A DNA stretch of 64,000 nucleotides from Thiobacillus sp. 63-78 (GTDB lineage Bacteria > Pseudomonadota > Gammaproteobacteria > Burkholderiales > Thiobacillaceae), in contig MKWM01000034.1 in the NCBI GenBank assembly GCA_001899765.1, positions 62,001 to 126,000 on the forward strand, given 5' to 3'. The position numbers and the translations under genes were made by a program. This document shows, piece by piece, positions 40,891-49,011 of the stretch. Positions within the stretch are counted from its first letter, which is position 1. Every line of letters begins with the position of its first letter. The notes below the pieces were generated by a model. It was given only the letters and a program-made list of their open reading frames with translations, was not told the origin of the DNA and searched no databases.

Positions 40891-41415
40891 ATGATGTGTA
40901 CCCGATGGATGGTTGCAGCGATGATGACGGCGGCACTGAGCGCACCGCTGGCTTTTGCACAAACGCCCGCCAAAACCGACAAAGCCGCGCCGTCCGCGGC
41001 GAGCGATGCCGAGATGGACAAGTACTATGCGGCGATGCAGGAGCGCTACAAAAAGATGCAGGATCAGATGGCGCGATTGAACAAAACTACCGACCCGAAA
41101 GAGCGCGAGAAAATTCTCGAGGAACACTGGAAGACCATGCATGAAGGCATGGATGCGATGATGGGCCGTGGCGGCATGGGGCGCGGCATGATGATGGGCG
41201 GAATGGGCATGATGGGCCCCGGCGGCGGGGGCATGGGGATGGGGCCGGGCGGCAGAATGGGCGCGGGTCCTGGCTCTGGCATGGGGCCGATGTCGCCAGA
41301 AATGATGGAGCAGCGTCAGCGCCGCATGGAACAGCGGATGGACATGATGCAGATGATGATGGACCAGATGATGCAGCAACAGGGCAGGAGCGGGCCGATG
41401 CCTCCCGCCAGATAA
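40891..41415 (+). CDS. Secreted methionine-rich protein
   Basis: 174 residues (173 if the second ATG at 40894 is used, which has better spacing from the AGGAG site). A signal peptide ends at AFAQ. A charged helix (MDKYYAAMQERYKKMQDQMARL) is followed by Gly-Met repeats (GMGRGMMMGGMGMMGPGG) and a second Met-rich helix (RMEQRMDMMQMMMDQMMQQQ). Met-rich periplasmic proteins often bind Cu(I) or Ag(I), so a copper role is plausible, but no homologue is recognised. It stands alone with its own terminator. Confidence 0.78.
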   Translation: MMCTRWMVAAMMTAALSAPLAFAQTPAKTDKAAPSAASDAEMDKYYAAMQERYKKMQDQMARLNKTTDPKEREKILEEHWKTMHEGMDAMMGRGGMGRGMMMGGMGMMGPGGGGMGMGPGGRMGAGPGSGMGPMSPEMMEQRQRRMEQRMDMMQMMMDQMMQQQGRSGPMPPAR

Positions 41416-41437
41416 GTCCTGTCGAACCCCGCTACTC

Positions 41438-41464
41438 ACGCCCCGGCAGATCGGGGCGTTTTCA
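41438..41464 (+). terminator. Intrinsic terminator after the Met-rich gene
   Basis: ACGCCCCG (41438-41445) pairs with CGGGGCGT (41452-41459) around six bases, followed by TTTTC. Confidence 0.85.
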
Positions 41465-41534
41465 TTCGCGCGGCAATATCATGTGTGGGTGCCCGTTCCT
41501 GCAAACGTCACACAGGTATTTTCCTAAGGGCGGG

Positions 41535-43247
41535 TTAGCCCCGCACCTTGCGATACGCCTCCAGCAGGCGCCGATGCATCGCGCTGCCCTCGAAGTTTTC
41601 TCCCAGCGCCGTCAACCCGAAAAATCGTTCGTCCTGATTGAACAGCGCGAAGGCCTGCTCCAGGGTCTCGCGGCCGTACATCAGCGCCAGCGCGGGTTCG
41701 AAAGAGTCGGGGTCGTCGAGCTGGACGAGGTCGGCGATGCAGCGGTAGACCCTCAACCGCGCCTCGCTGCGCTGGCCGTACTGGGCGATCCAGATGCAGC
41801 CTTCGAGGATGGCGCCGTCGTCGCCAAGCGCCAGTGCCAGCAACAGTTTCAGTTCGCCGACGCGCAGATCGGTCCACGGCGAATCGGCGTCGGGGGCGAG
41901 CCCGATCAGTACCGGCACCAGGCGGTCGTCGGACAGTTCCAGTTCGTTGATGAGATCGAGCAGTTCGGCGCATTCCCCGGCGCTCAGTTCCGGCAGGCGC
42001 GCGAGTGCCGGGCGAATCAGGTTGCCGACGCTGTTGTTCTCGAATTCGAGTTCTTCCACCGGGTAAATCTCGGACACGCCCGGCACCAGGATGCGGCAGG
42101 CGTAGACGCCGAGATGGGTGAAATCGGCGATGTAGAGGTCATGCCCTTCGGCATGCAGTGCGTCGACCGACCAGGCGTAATCCTCTTCGGTGGTGGTGCC
42201 GAAGTTCCAGTCGACGAAGTCGAAGTCCGGCGTGTCGTGCAGGAACTGCCAGGAAATCACGCCACTGGAATCGACGAAGTGGATTTCCAGGTTCTGCGGG
42301 TCGGCAATTTCGGTCTGGTCGAAACCGGGGACGGGGAAACCCGCCAGCGCGTCGAGCGCGCGGCCCTGCAATAACTCAGTGAGCGCGCGCTCCAGCGCCA
42401 CTTCGAAACGCGGATGCGCGCCGAAGCTGGCGAAGCAGCCCTGGTCGTCCGGGTGCAAGAGCGTGACGTTCATCACCGGATAGCGGCCGCCGAGCGAAGC
42501 GTCCTTCACCAGAATGCCGAAACCGGCATCGCGCAACGCGTGAACGCCGGCGGCGATGTGTGGGTAACGGTGGATGACGTCTTCGGGGACGTCGGGCAGG
42601 CACAGCTCATCGCGGATGATGCGAAGCTTGATGTGGCGCTCGAAAATTTCCGACAGCGCCTGGGTGCGCGCCTCCTGCAGCGTGTTGCCGGCCGACATGC
42701 CGTTGCTGACGTAGAGATTGCCGATCAGGTTGACCGGGAAATAGACGGTCTCGCCGTCAGCGAGCCGTTGATAGGGAATGGCGCAGATGCCGCGCCCGGT
42801 GTTGCCGGAGTTGAGGTCGATCAGCTGGTCGGCGCGTACGGCGCCGTCCGGATTGTAGAAATCGTGCAGTTCGGGCGTCAGCAAGGTGTCCGGCCAGGCG
42901 TCGCCCTCGACGGCAAACCAGCGCTCGTCGGGATGGTGAACGTAGTCCCGATTGGCGATCGTCTCGCCCAGATAGAAATGGGTCCAGAAATAATTGGTCG
43001 ATGCGCGCTCGAAATATTCGCCCAGCGCGCTCGCGCGCGCGGCCAGTTCCGAGGCGCCCTTGCCGTTGGTGAACAAAAGCGGGCAGTCGCGGTCACGAAT
43101 ATGTACCGACCAGACGCCTTCCACCGGGTTGAGCCAGGAGCGTTCCTCGACATGGAAGCCGATCGCTTCGAGCCTGGATTGCAGGGTGACGATCGACGCT
43201 TCGAGCGAAGCGTCCTTGCCGGGGATGAAGTGTTCGGTGGGGTGCAT
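41535..43247 (-). CDS. ycaO: YcaO-family protein (E. coli YcaO type)
   Basis: 570 residues from the ATG at 43247, close to the 586 of E. coli YcaO. The N-terminal YcaO domain contains NGKGASELAARASALGEYFER and a SAGNTLQEARTQALSEIFER motif that contribute to ATP binding. The C-terminal third is the helical domain of this subgroup. YcaO enzymes activate amide backbones with ATP; this stand-alone type has been linked to RimO-dependent methylthiolation of ribosomal protein S12. No bacteriocin precursor or cyclodehydratase partner is nearby. A 95-base gap separates it from the glycosyltransferase on the same strand. Confidence 0.9.
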   Translation of the reverse strand: MHPTEHFIPGKDASLEASIVTLQSRLEAIGFHVEERSWLNPVEGVWSVHIRDRDCPLLFTNGKGASELAARASALGEYFERASTNYFWTHFYLGETIANRDYVHHPDERWFAVEGDAWPDTLLTPELHDFYNPDGAVRADQLIDLNSGNTGRGICAIPYQRLADGETVYFPVNLIGNLYVSNGMSAGNTLQEARTQALSEIFERHIKLRIIRDELCLPDVPEDVIHRYPHIAAGVHALRDAGFGILVKDASLGGRYPVMNVTLLHPDDQGCFASFGAHPRFEVALERALTELLQGRALDALAGFPVPGFDQTEIADPQNLEIHFVDSSGVISWQFLHDTPDFDFVDWNFGTTTEEDYAWSVDALHAEGHDLYIADFTHLGVYACRILVPGVSEIYPVEELEFENNSVGNLIRPALARLPELSAGECAELLDLINELELSDDRLVPVLIGLAPDADSPWTDLRVGELKLLLALALGDDGAILEGCIWIAQYGQRSEARLRVYRCIADLVQLDDPDSFEPALALMYGRETLEQAFALFNQDERFFGLTALGENFEGSAMHRRLLEAYRKVRG

Positions 43248-43342
43248 GGGGAACTCGTTCTTGAATGACGGACAGGATAAGCGAGACGTCAAGTGGCCGC
43301 GCTGCGGCGTGGGCACAGCCAGTTCTGCCGTGGTCGGTGCAA

Positions 43343-44302
43343 TCAGCCCGCGGTCTGCTCGAACTCCGCCACCACCTGCCGCAGACGGCTGGCTTCCTGC
43401 TCCGGGCGCATCAAGGCGCGGCGGCTGCGGGCAAGACTGAGCAGTGCGGTATAAAAATCGGGATCGGTCTCGGCCTGCGACATCAGGCTGGCCAGCTGCC
43501 GTTCGTCGCCCACAGGAAAATAGCCGGGATACGCCTCGCCCAGCATGCCGATGTTGCCCGGCATGCGTGAGGCCAGTACCGGCGTTTCCGCCGCCAGCGC
43601 TTCGCAGATCACATTGGCGCCGCCTTCCATGACCGAGCTGATGACCATGAGATGCGCGCGCGCCAGGCGTTTCAGCACGGTCGCGTGCGGCACCTCGCCG
43701 GCCCAGTGCCAGCGCGGCAGCCTGTTTTGCGTCAGTTCGGCCGTTTCGGCCATGTCCTCGGAGAGGGCGTTACCCAGATGGGTGACCTGAATGTGCGAAT
43801 GCTCCGGCAGATAGGCGGTGGCCAATGCTGCGCGGAAGGGATCCTTTTCCGTGCGCAGGTGGCCGATCACCAGCACCTCGAACGTATTGGCAGGCGCGGG
43901 ACGGCGGGCGATGTCGGGTGCCGACTGGTAAATGACCCGTGTCCTGGCGGCCAGGTGTGCGGCCAGTTCGTCGGGGCCGCGTTCCTGCAGCACGATGAGC
44001 CGGTGCGCGAGTTCGAGCGACTGCCGGGCATCGGCATCTTCGCGGATGTCGCGATAGAGGTCGGTGCCGGTCAGCGCGACGATCAGCGGCCGGGCCGGAA
44101 AACGCCCGGCAAAGGCGCGGATCGAGGCAAAGCTGCGCCGTGCGTGCAGCGCCAGCATCAGGTCGGCCGGACGGCCATCCCATTCCACTTGTACCCGCAC
44201 CGTGTGTCCCGCCTCGCGCAGGAAACGCGCCCAGCGGGCGGCGGTGTGCCAGTTGCCGTTGCGATGTTTGCGCCCATAGGGCGTGATCAGGACGATACGC
44301 AT
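43343..44302 (-). CDS. senB: SenB-like glycosyltransferase (selenosugar synthase family)
   Basis: 319 residues, GT-B fold of the GT4 type. The N-terminus (MRIVLITPYGRKHRNGNWHT) and the blocks DLMLALHARRSFASI and LIVALTGTDLYRDI match the family I recall as TIGR04348, now named selenoneine biosynthesis selenosugar synthase SenB. SenB makes a seleno-GlcNAc from a UDP-sugar and selenophosphate. The C-terminal half has VISSVMEGGANVICEALAAE. No senA (EgtB-like) or senC (SelD-like) gene lies in the window, so the substrate here is open. It is divergent from the TrmH-family gene, with 45 bases between. Confidence 0.75.
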   Translation of the reverse strand: MRIVLITPYGRKHRNGNWHTAARWARFLREAGHTVRVQVEWDGRPADLMLALHARRSFASIRAFAGRFPARPLIVALTGTDLYRDIREDADARQSLELAHRLIVLQERGPDELAAHLAARTRVIYQSAPDIARRPAPANTFEVLVIGHLRTEKDPFRAALATAYLPEHSHIQVTHLGNALSEDMAETAELTQNRLPRWHWAGEVPHATVLKRLARAHLMVISSVMEGGANVICEALAAETPVLASRMPGNIGMLGEAYPGYFPVGDERQLASLMSQAETDPDFYTALLSLARSRRALMRPEQEASRLRQVVAEFEQTAG

Positions 44303-44347
44303 GGCGTGAGTGTACGCCCGGCCGGGCGAATAACGGATAATCCGGGC

Positions 44348-45127
44348 ATGCCCGGCACCCGTATTTCCTCACGCGACAACCCGTTCTTCAAGCGGGCGAA
44401 AAAGCTGGCCGGGTCGGCCCGTGCCCGCCGTGAAGCGAGGATGACGCTGCTCGACGGCGAACATCTGCTGACCGCCTATCTCGATGCCGGCGGCCAGCCG
44501 CATACGCTGGCGCACGCGGCTTCATTCGATGCCGGCCGCCTCGAACGGCTGGCCGGGCGCTGCCCGCATGTCAAGACGGTCGAACTGCCGGATGCCCTGT
44601 TCGCGGAACTCGCGCCGGTCACGACGCCGACCGGTCTGCTGGCCGAGGCCGCCTGGCTCACGCCGCCCGCCATCGAGACCACCCCGCTCGTCATCGTGCT
44701 GGAAGATATCCAGGATCCAGGCAATCTCGGCTCGATGCTGCGTACCGGCGCGGCGGCGGGAGCGACCTTGGCGGTACTGTCGAAAGGCTGTCATGATCCG
44801 TGGTCGCCCAAGGCGCTGCGCGGCGGACAGGGCGCGCAGTTCGTGCTGCCACTGGAACAGGTGTCGGACGTGCGGGAGTGGTGTGCGGGCTTCAAGGGCC
44901 AGAGTCTTGCCCTGGCGCTGGCGGAAAACCGCAGTCTGTTCGCCTGCGACCTGAGAGGTCCTGTTGCCGTGATGGTGGGCAATGAGGGCGCCGGATTATC
45001 GGACACGGTGCGTGCCGCAGCGAGCGCCGTGGTACAGATTCCCATGCCGGGCAAGGCGGAATCCCTGAATGCTTCGGCGGCTCTGGCGATTGCTGTATTC
45101 GAGGCGGTGCGGCAGCGCCTGGCCTGA
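44348..45127 (+). CDS. TrmH/SpoU-family RNA 2'-O-methyltransferase
   Basis: 259 residues from the ATG at 44348. N-terminal substrate-binding domain (ISSRDNPFFKRAKKLAGSAR) and C-terminal SPOUT knot with VIVLEDIQDPGNLGSMLRTG, MVGNEGAGLSD and IPMPGKAESLNASAALAIAV. This is an rRNA/tRNA ribose methyltransferase, but the modified nucleotide cannot be told from sequence. It is a second SPOUT enzyme in the window besides RlmB. It converges on the DUF3579 pair. Confidence 0.9.
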   Translation: MPGTRISSRDNPFFKRAKKLAGSARARREARMTLLDGEHLLTAYLDAGGQPHTLAHAASFDAGRLERLAGRCPHVKTVELPDALFAELAPVTTPTGLLAEAAWLTPPAIETTPLVIVLEDIQDPGNLGSMLRTGAAAGATLAVLSKGCHDPWSPKALRGGQGAQFVLPLEQVSDVREWCAGFKGQSLALALAENRSLFACDLRGPVAVMVGNEGAGLSDTVRAAASAVVQIPMPGKAESLNASAALAIAVFEAVRQRLA

Positions 45128-45149
45128 ACTGCCGCGCCGGTTCCGTACT

Positions 45150-45452
45150 TCAGGCCGGTTTCTGGATGGAGCGGTCGCCGGTGCGGCGATCCAGTTGCAC
45201 CCGTACCCGGTTGGCACGGGCGTAATCCATGACGTAGTCGTAGGCGGCGCGATCGCTCGTTTCCAGCCAGGTGGCCAGCAACAGGCATAGCTCGCCATCG
45301 ACCACGTTGGGCTGGATGCCATGCTCAAACCGCAGGCGCGGGTCGGCCAGGAAGCCGGCCAGTATCGATGCCAGATTTTCGATCCAGACTGACGGATCGA
45401 ATGCTGCGTCGTTTTCCGGCATGCCGGTCGTGACCTGATTCTGTTCTGACAT
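45150..45452 (-). CDS. DUF3579-family small protein (paralogue 1)
   Basis: 100 residues. It shares with the upstream gene the pattern W-E-L-AS-LA-F, LRF..GIQPNVVDGELCLLLATWLE and AYDYVMDYARANRVRVQLDR. That is the DUF3579 pattern seen in betaproteobacteria. Soluble, no signal peptide. The two genes are about 94 bases apart and about 40 per cent identical by eye, so they are a tandem duplication. Function unknown. Confidence 0.82.
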   Translation of the reverse strand: MSEQNQVTTGMPENDAAFDPSVWIENLASILAGFLADPRLRFEHGIQPNVVDGELCLLLATWLETSDRAAYDYVMDYARANRVRVQLDRRTGDRSIQKPA

Positions 45453-45546
45453 GAGTCCTGCTCCCGTATGTGAATCCTGTTCCGGTTATTCGGCCGATTT
45501 CGGCAAAACTGAAGCCCGGATACCTGCCTGGCAATGTTCTGTCCCG

Positions 45547-45840
45547 CTACAGCGCCCGCTCGCCGGTGCGACGATCCGCCTGGATGCGCAGCCGGTTGGC
45601 CCGCGCGAATTCCATGACGTAGTCGAAGGCCACCGGATTGACGGTTTCGAGCCAGCGCGCGACGACCAGGCAGTATTCTCCTTCGATCATGCAGGGCTGG
45701 ACGCCCGGTGAGTAGCGCAGGCGGTTGTCCGAATGGAAACTGGCCAGCGTGGACGACAGGCGTTCGGGCCAGTCCGAGGGGCGGAATTTCCTGCCGTTTT
45801 CCTGTATGCCGGTGATGACCAGATTGCTTCCGGATTGCAT
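45547..45840 (-). CDS. DUF3579-family small protein (paralogue 2)
   Basis: 97 residues. It contains the full family signature (GRKFRPSDWPERL, DNRLRYSPGVQPCMIEGEYC, PVAFDYVMEFARANRL) and is closer to the usual DUF3579 sequence than its downstream paralogue. Cytoplasmic and probably single-domain. A strong 14-bp hairpin lies just upstream (45877-45924). Function unknown. Confidence 0.85.
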   Translation of the reverse strand: MQSGSNLVITGIQENGRKFRPSDWPERLSSTLASFHSDNRLRYSPGVQPCMIEGEYCLVVARWLETVNPVAFDYVMEFARANRLRIQADRRTGERAL

Positions 45841-45876
45841 CCGTACGCCCTTTTGCGTGGAATCGCCTGTGCAGGA

Positions 45877-45924
45877 TTCGGCCCGGCCGGGCGTTTCTTT
45901 AGCGAAAATACCGGCCGGGCCGAA
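45877..45924. repeat. Perfect 14-bp inverted repeat between DUF3579 and GGDEF-EAL genes
   Basis: TTCGGCCCGGCCGG (45877-45890) and CCGGCCGGGCCGAA (45911-45924) are exact inverted copies around 20 bases that themselves contain TTTC and GAAA. No T tract follows on either strand, so it is not a standard terminator, though it may end the GGDEF-EAL message with Rho or protect its 3' end. Confidence 0.9.
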
Positions 45925-45961
45925 GAAATATGCGGGCCTCTGTGGTTTTCTGTCGACAGTC

Positions 45962-47992
45962 TCAGACTGCCTCGAATTCCTTCAGCCAGTCGCGGTCGAG
46001 CAACGCGGTGATCGCTTCGGCCGGCACCGGCTGGCTGATGAAATAACCTTGCACGACCTGGCAGCCGAGCTTGCGCAGGATGTCGAGCTGCTCCCGGGTT
46101 TCGATACCCTCGGCGACGGTGCCGAGACCGAGCCCGCGGGCGAGCGCCAGCACCGAACCGATGAGCGCCTCGTTGACGGTTGAGTGCGGGATGTCCTTGA
46201 CGAAAAACCGGTCGATCTTGAGGATGTCGATCGGGAATCGCTTGAGATGGGCCAGCGACGAGTAACCGGTGCCGAAGTCGTCGATCGCCACGGCCACGCC
46301 CAGCGCCTTCAGGGCCTGGATGATGGCGACGGCCGCTTCGACGTCCTGCATGAAAATGCTTTCGGTCAGTTCGAGATGCAGGGCATGCGGCGGCAGACCG
46401 GACTGCTGCAGCGCATCGCGGATGTTGGCGAGCAGGCCTTCGTGCCAGAATTCCTTGCCCGACAGGTTGACGGCGACATCCAGACCGGTGAAGCCGGCGG
46501 TATGCCAGCGCGCCATCTGGCCGCAGGCCGATCGCAGCAGCGTACGGCCGATTTTGACGATGCCGCCGTTTTCTTCCAGCAATTCAAGGAACGCCGCCGG
46601 GCCGAGCAGGCCCCTGTCTGGATGGTTCCAGCGCAGCAGCGCTTCGACGCCCTGGATGTGCCCGCTTTCCAGATTGAGCTTGGGCTGGTAGTGGAACAGG
46701 AACTCGTCGCGTTCCAGCGCGTAGTGCAGCTCGGTTTCCAGTTGCAGGCGCTCTTCCGCCAGGGAATTCATGGCGGCATCGTAGAGCTGGAAGCGGTTCC
46801 TGCCGCTGTTTTTGGCTGTGGAGGCCGCCGTGGCTGCGTGCTGCAGCAGGCTGGCGCTGTCGAGGCTGTCGTGCGGATAGACGCTGATGCCGATGCTGCA
46901 ACTGGAAAACAGTTCGCGCCCGGCAATCTGATAGGGCTTGCCGATGGCGGCGAGAATTTTTTCCACCACGCGCAGGACATGGCCGATGCGGGCGACATCG
47001 ATGATCACGCCGAATTCGTCGCCGCCGAGCCGGGCCACGACATCCTCGGTGCGCGTGACCTGGCCTAGCCGCTGCGCAACCTCGCGGATGAGCATGTCGC
47101 CGCTGGTGTGGCCGAGCGTGTCGTTGACGCGCTTGAAACGGTCGAGGTCGATGAACATCACGCCCACCAGCGTATGGCTGCGCTGCGCGCGCATCAGGAA
47201 CTGTTCCAGGTGATCCATGAACAGCATGCGGTTGGGCAGAGCGGTCAGGGCATCGTGTGTGGCGAGGTGCTGGCGTTCGCGGCTGGCCCGGCTGGCGTAG
47301 TGTATGACCGCGGCCGCGACGAGAACGCTCAGCAGCACGGCGATTGCCGACAGCAGATACATCCAGAAACGCGCCACTTTCTGGGCCTGATGCGCTTTCT
47401 GGCTGGCTTCCTGCGCGCGTTGCCGGGTTTCGGCATCGAGCTGCGAGAGCGCGGCCAGCACATCGTCCTGTGCCAGGGTGACGCGGCTGAGCGTGCGTTC
47501 GTCGGCCGTCCACTCGAAATCGTCATGCAGTGCCTGGATAATCTCGTACTGCATCGGCCGGGCAATACCGGCCAGCTGTCCCTGCCGGTCGAGCAGCGCG
47601 TGTTCTCTCGGACCCAGCGGCAGGCCCAGCAGGGCCAGGCGGGCACCGACGAACGTCGCGCCATAATCGTTGAATTCCATGAACAGCCGGTCGCGCTCGA
47701 ACGGATCGTGATTGATCGACATTCTGAACATGCAAAGCGTGCGTTCGCGCGCCGCGGTCATCATCGTCTTGGTGAGACTCAGCTTGCGCATGTGGATGTC
47801 GACGACCGTGTCGAGGTTATGCGCGGCCGTCTGCAACTGCTGCAGGCCGATGGCGGTGACGAACAGGATCAGCAGCAGCTGGACGACGAATCCAGCCAGC
47901 AGCACGCGTCGCCAGGCCGTGGGAAGAACGGAATGCCGTGTCGGCGACACGGGAGAGGTGTTTGGATCGAGGCGGGTGGCATTCAAGCGCAT
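45962..47992 (-). CDS. Membrane GGDEF-EAL protein (c-di-GMP turnover)
   Basis: 676 residues. A membrane span near residues 30-52, a periplasmic helical sensor region of about 150 residues, a second span near 207-232, then a GGDEF domain with intact RLGGDEFG (near residue 323) and an EAL domain with EALLRW, ELTES, DDFGTGYSS, KID, AEGIE and QGYF. All residues needed for phosphodiesterase activity are present, and the diguanylate cyclase motif is intact too. It would therefore make or break c-di-GMP in response to a periplasmic signal. Start is uncertain: no ribosome-binding site precedes the ATG at 47992. Confidence 0.92.
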   Translation of the reverse strand: MRLNATRLDPNTSPVSPTRHSVLPTAWRRVLLAGFVVQLLLILFVTAIGLQQLQTAAHNLDTVVDIHMRKLSLTKTMMTAARERTLCMFRMSINHDPFERDRLFMEFNDYGATFVGARLALLGLPLGPREHALLDRQGQLAGIARPMQYEIIQALHDDFEWTADERTLSRVTLAQDDVLAALSQLDAETRQRAQEASQKAHQAQKVARFWMYLLSAIAVLLSVLVAAAVIHYASRASRERQHLATHDALTALPNRMLFMDHLEQFLMRAQRSHTLVGVMFIDLDRFKRVNDTLGHTSGDMLIREVAQRLGQVTRTEDVVARLGGDEFGVIIDVARIGHVLRVVEKILAAIGKPYQIAGRELFSSCSIGISVYPHDSLDSASLLQHAATAASTAKNSGRNRFQLYDAAMNSLAEERLQLETELHYALERDEFLFHYQPKLNLESGHIQGVEALLRWNHPDRGLLGPAAFLELLEENGGIVKIGRTLLRSACGQMARWHTAGFTGLDVAVNLSGKEFWHEGLLANIRDALQQSGLPPHALHLELTESIFMQDVEAAVAIIQALKALGVAVAIDDFGTGYSSLAHLKRFPIDILKIDRFFVKDIPHSTVNEALIGSVLALARGLGLGTVAEGIETREQLDILRKLGCQVVQGYFISQPVPAEAITALLDRDWLKEFEAV

Positions 47993-48223
47993 GTTTGGGG
48001 GGCAGGGTGGAGTACGCCGGGCCTGTCGTCAATGCGCGAACGGCGACCGCAGCGGGCAAACCGCTGTCGCGGCGGCGTGCAGACGGTTACGTGAACAGGG
48101 ACAAGTCATCGGATGCTCCGTATCGTCGAACGGCAGGCGGGGCGCACAGGCGTCATCTCGGCTGTAGCAACGGGCACAGGCCGCAAAACTTGAGGGCAGG
48201 ACAACGATCGGCGTGACCGGGGC

Positions 48224-49000
48224 TCAGGCTGGCCGCAGCCGCGCGGCGATTTCCTCCACCGACATGCGGGTGGTATCGACGACAGGAATTGCATGGCGTT
48301 CGAAGAGCGCTTCGGCCGCGTCGAGTTCGAGACGGCATTGCGCCGGACTGGCGTAACGGCTGTCCGGATAGCGCGCCTGGCGCAGGGCGGCCAGGCGCTC
48401 GGGCGCCAGGGTGAGGCCGCGCAGTCGGGCAAGATGGGATTTCAGGCAGGACGGCAGGTCGTCCTGCCCGAGATCGTCCGGCGTGAGCGGATAGTTGGCC
48501 ACGCGCAGGCCATACTGCAGGGCAAGGTAAAGCGCGGTGGGGGTTTTGCCGACGCGCGAGACGCCGACCAGGATCAGGTCAGCCTGGCCGAGCCGTCCGG
48601 GATTGAGGCCGTCGTCCAGATTGAGCGAAAAATTGACGGCATCCATGCGCGCCTCGTAGTCGTGGGCCATGCCGTGGGTGTGGCCGCCGCGCGGGGTGGC
48701 CGTCTGGCCGAGTGCCCGTTCGACGGACGGGGCGATCAGGTCGAACACGTCGAACAGGCTGAGGCCGGCCTGATGAAAGGGCGCCCGCAGGGCGGGATCG
48801 GTCAGGGTTGAAAACGTCAGGGCACGGGGCGCCGCGGCAATGCGCGCGGCGGCGGCCTGGGCTTTCTCCACGGAGTCGACGAAGGGCAGGATAATCAGGC
48901 TACACTCGAGGCGGGGGAACTGCGCCAGCACGCTTTTGGCGACGGACTCGACGGTCACCCCGGTGTGGTCGGACACGCAAAACACGCTGTAATCGTTCAT
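48224..49000 (-). CDS. ppsR: PEP synthase regulatory protein (kinase/pyrophosphorylase)
   Basis: 258 residues from the ATG at 49000, supported by AGGTGAG six bases upstream; a GTG at 49009 lacks such a site. [20 protein letters not shown] begins it, and a P-loop [20 protein letters not shown] lies in the C-terminal half, the DUF299 family. It inactivates PEP synthase by ADP-dependent phosphorylation and reactivates it by phosphorolysis. It is divergent from ppsA with only 11 bases between start codons. Confidence 0.95.
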   Translation of the reverse strand: MNDYSVFCVSDHTGVTVESVAKSVLAQFPRLECSLIILPFVDSVEKAQAAAARIAAAPRALTFSTLTDPALRAPFHQAGLSLFDVFDLIAPSVERALGQTATPRGGHTHGMAHDYEARMDAVNFSLNLDDGLNPGRLGQADLILVGVSRVGKTPTALYLALQYGLRVANYPLTPDDLGQDDLPSCLKSHLARLRGLTLAPERLAALRQARYPDSRYASPAQCRLELDAAEALFERHAIPVVDTTRMSVEEIAARLRPA

Positions 49001-49010
49001 GGAGCTCACC
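49001..49010. promoter_or_regulatory. Overlapping ribosome-binding sites of ppsR and ppsA
   Basis: The 10 bases GGAGCTCACC serve both genes: GGAG on the plus strand is seven bases before the ppsA ATG and GGTGAG on the minus strand is spaced for ppsR. The two messages must therefore begin inside each other's coding region. Confidence 0.75.
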
Positions 49011-49011
49011 T

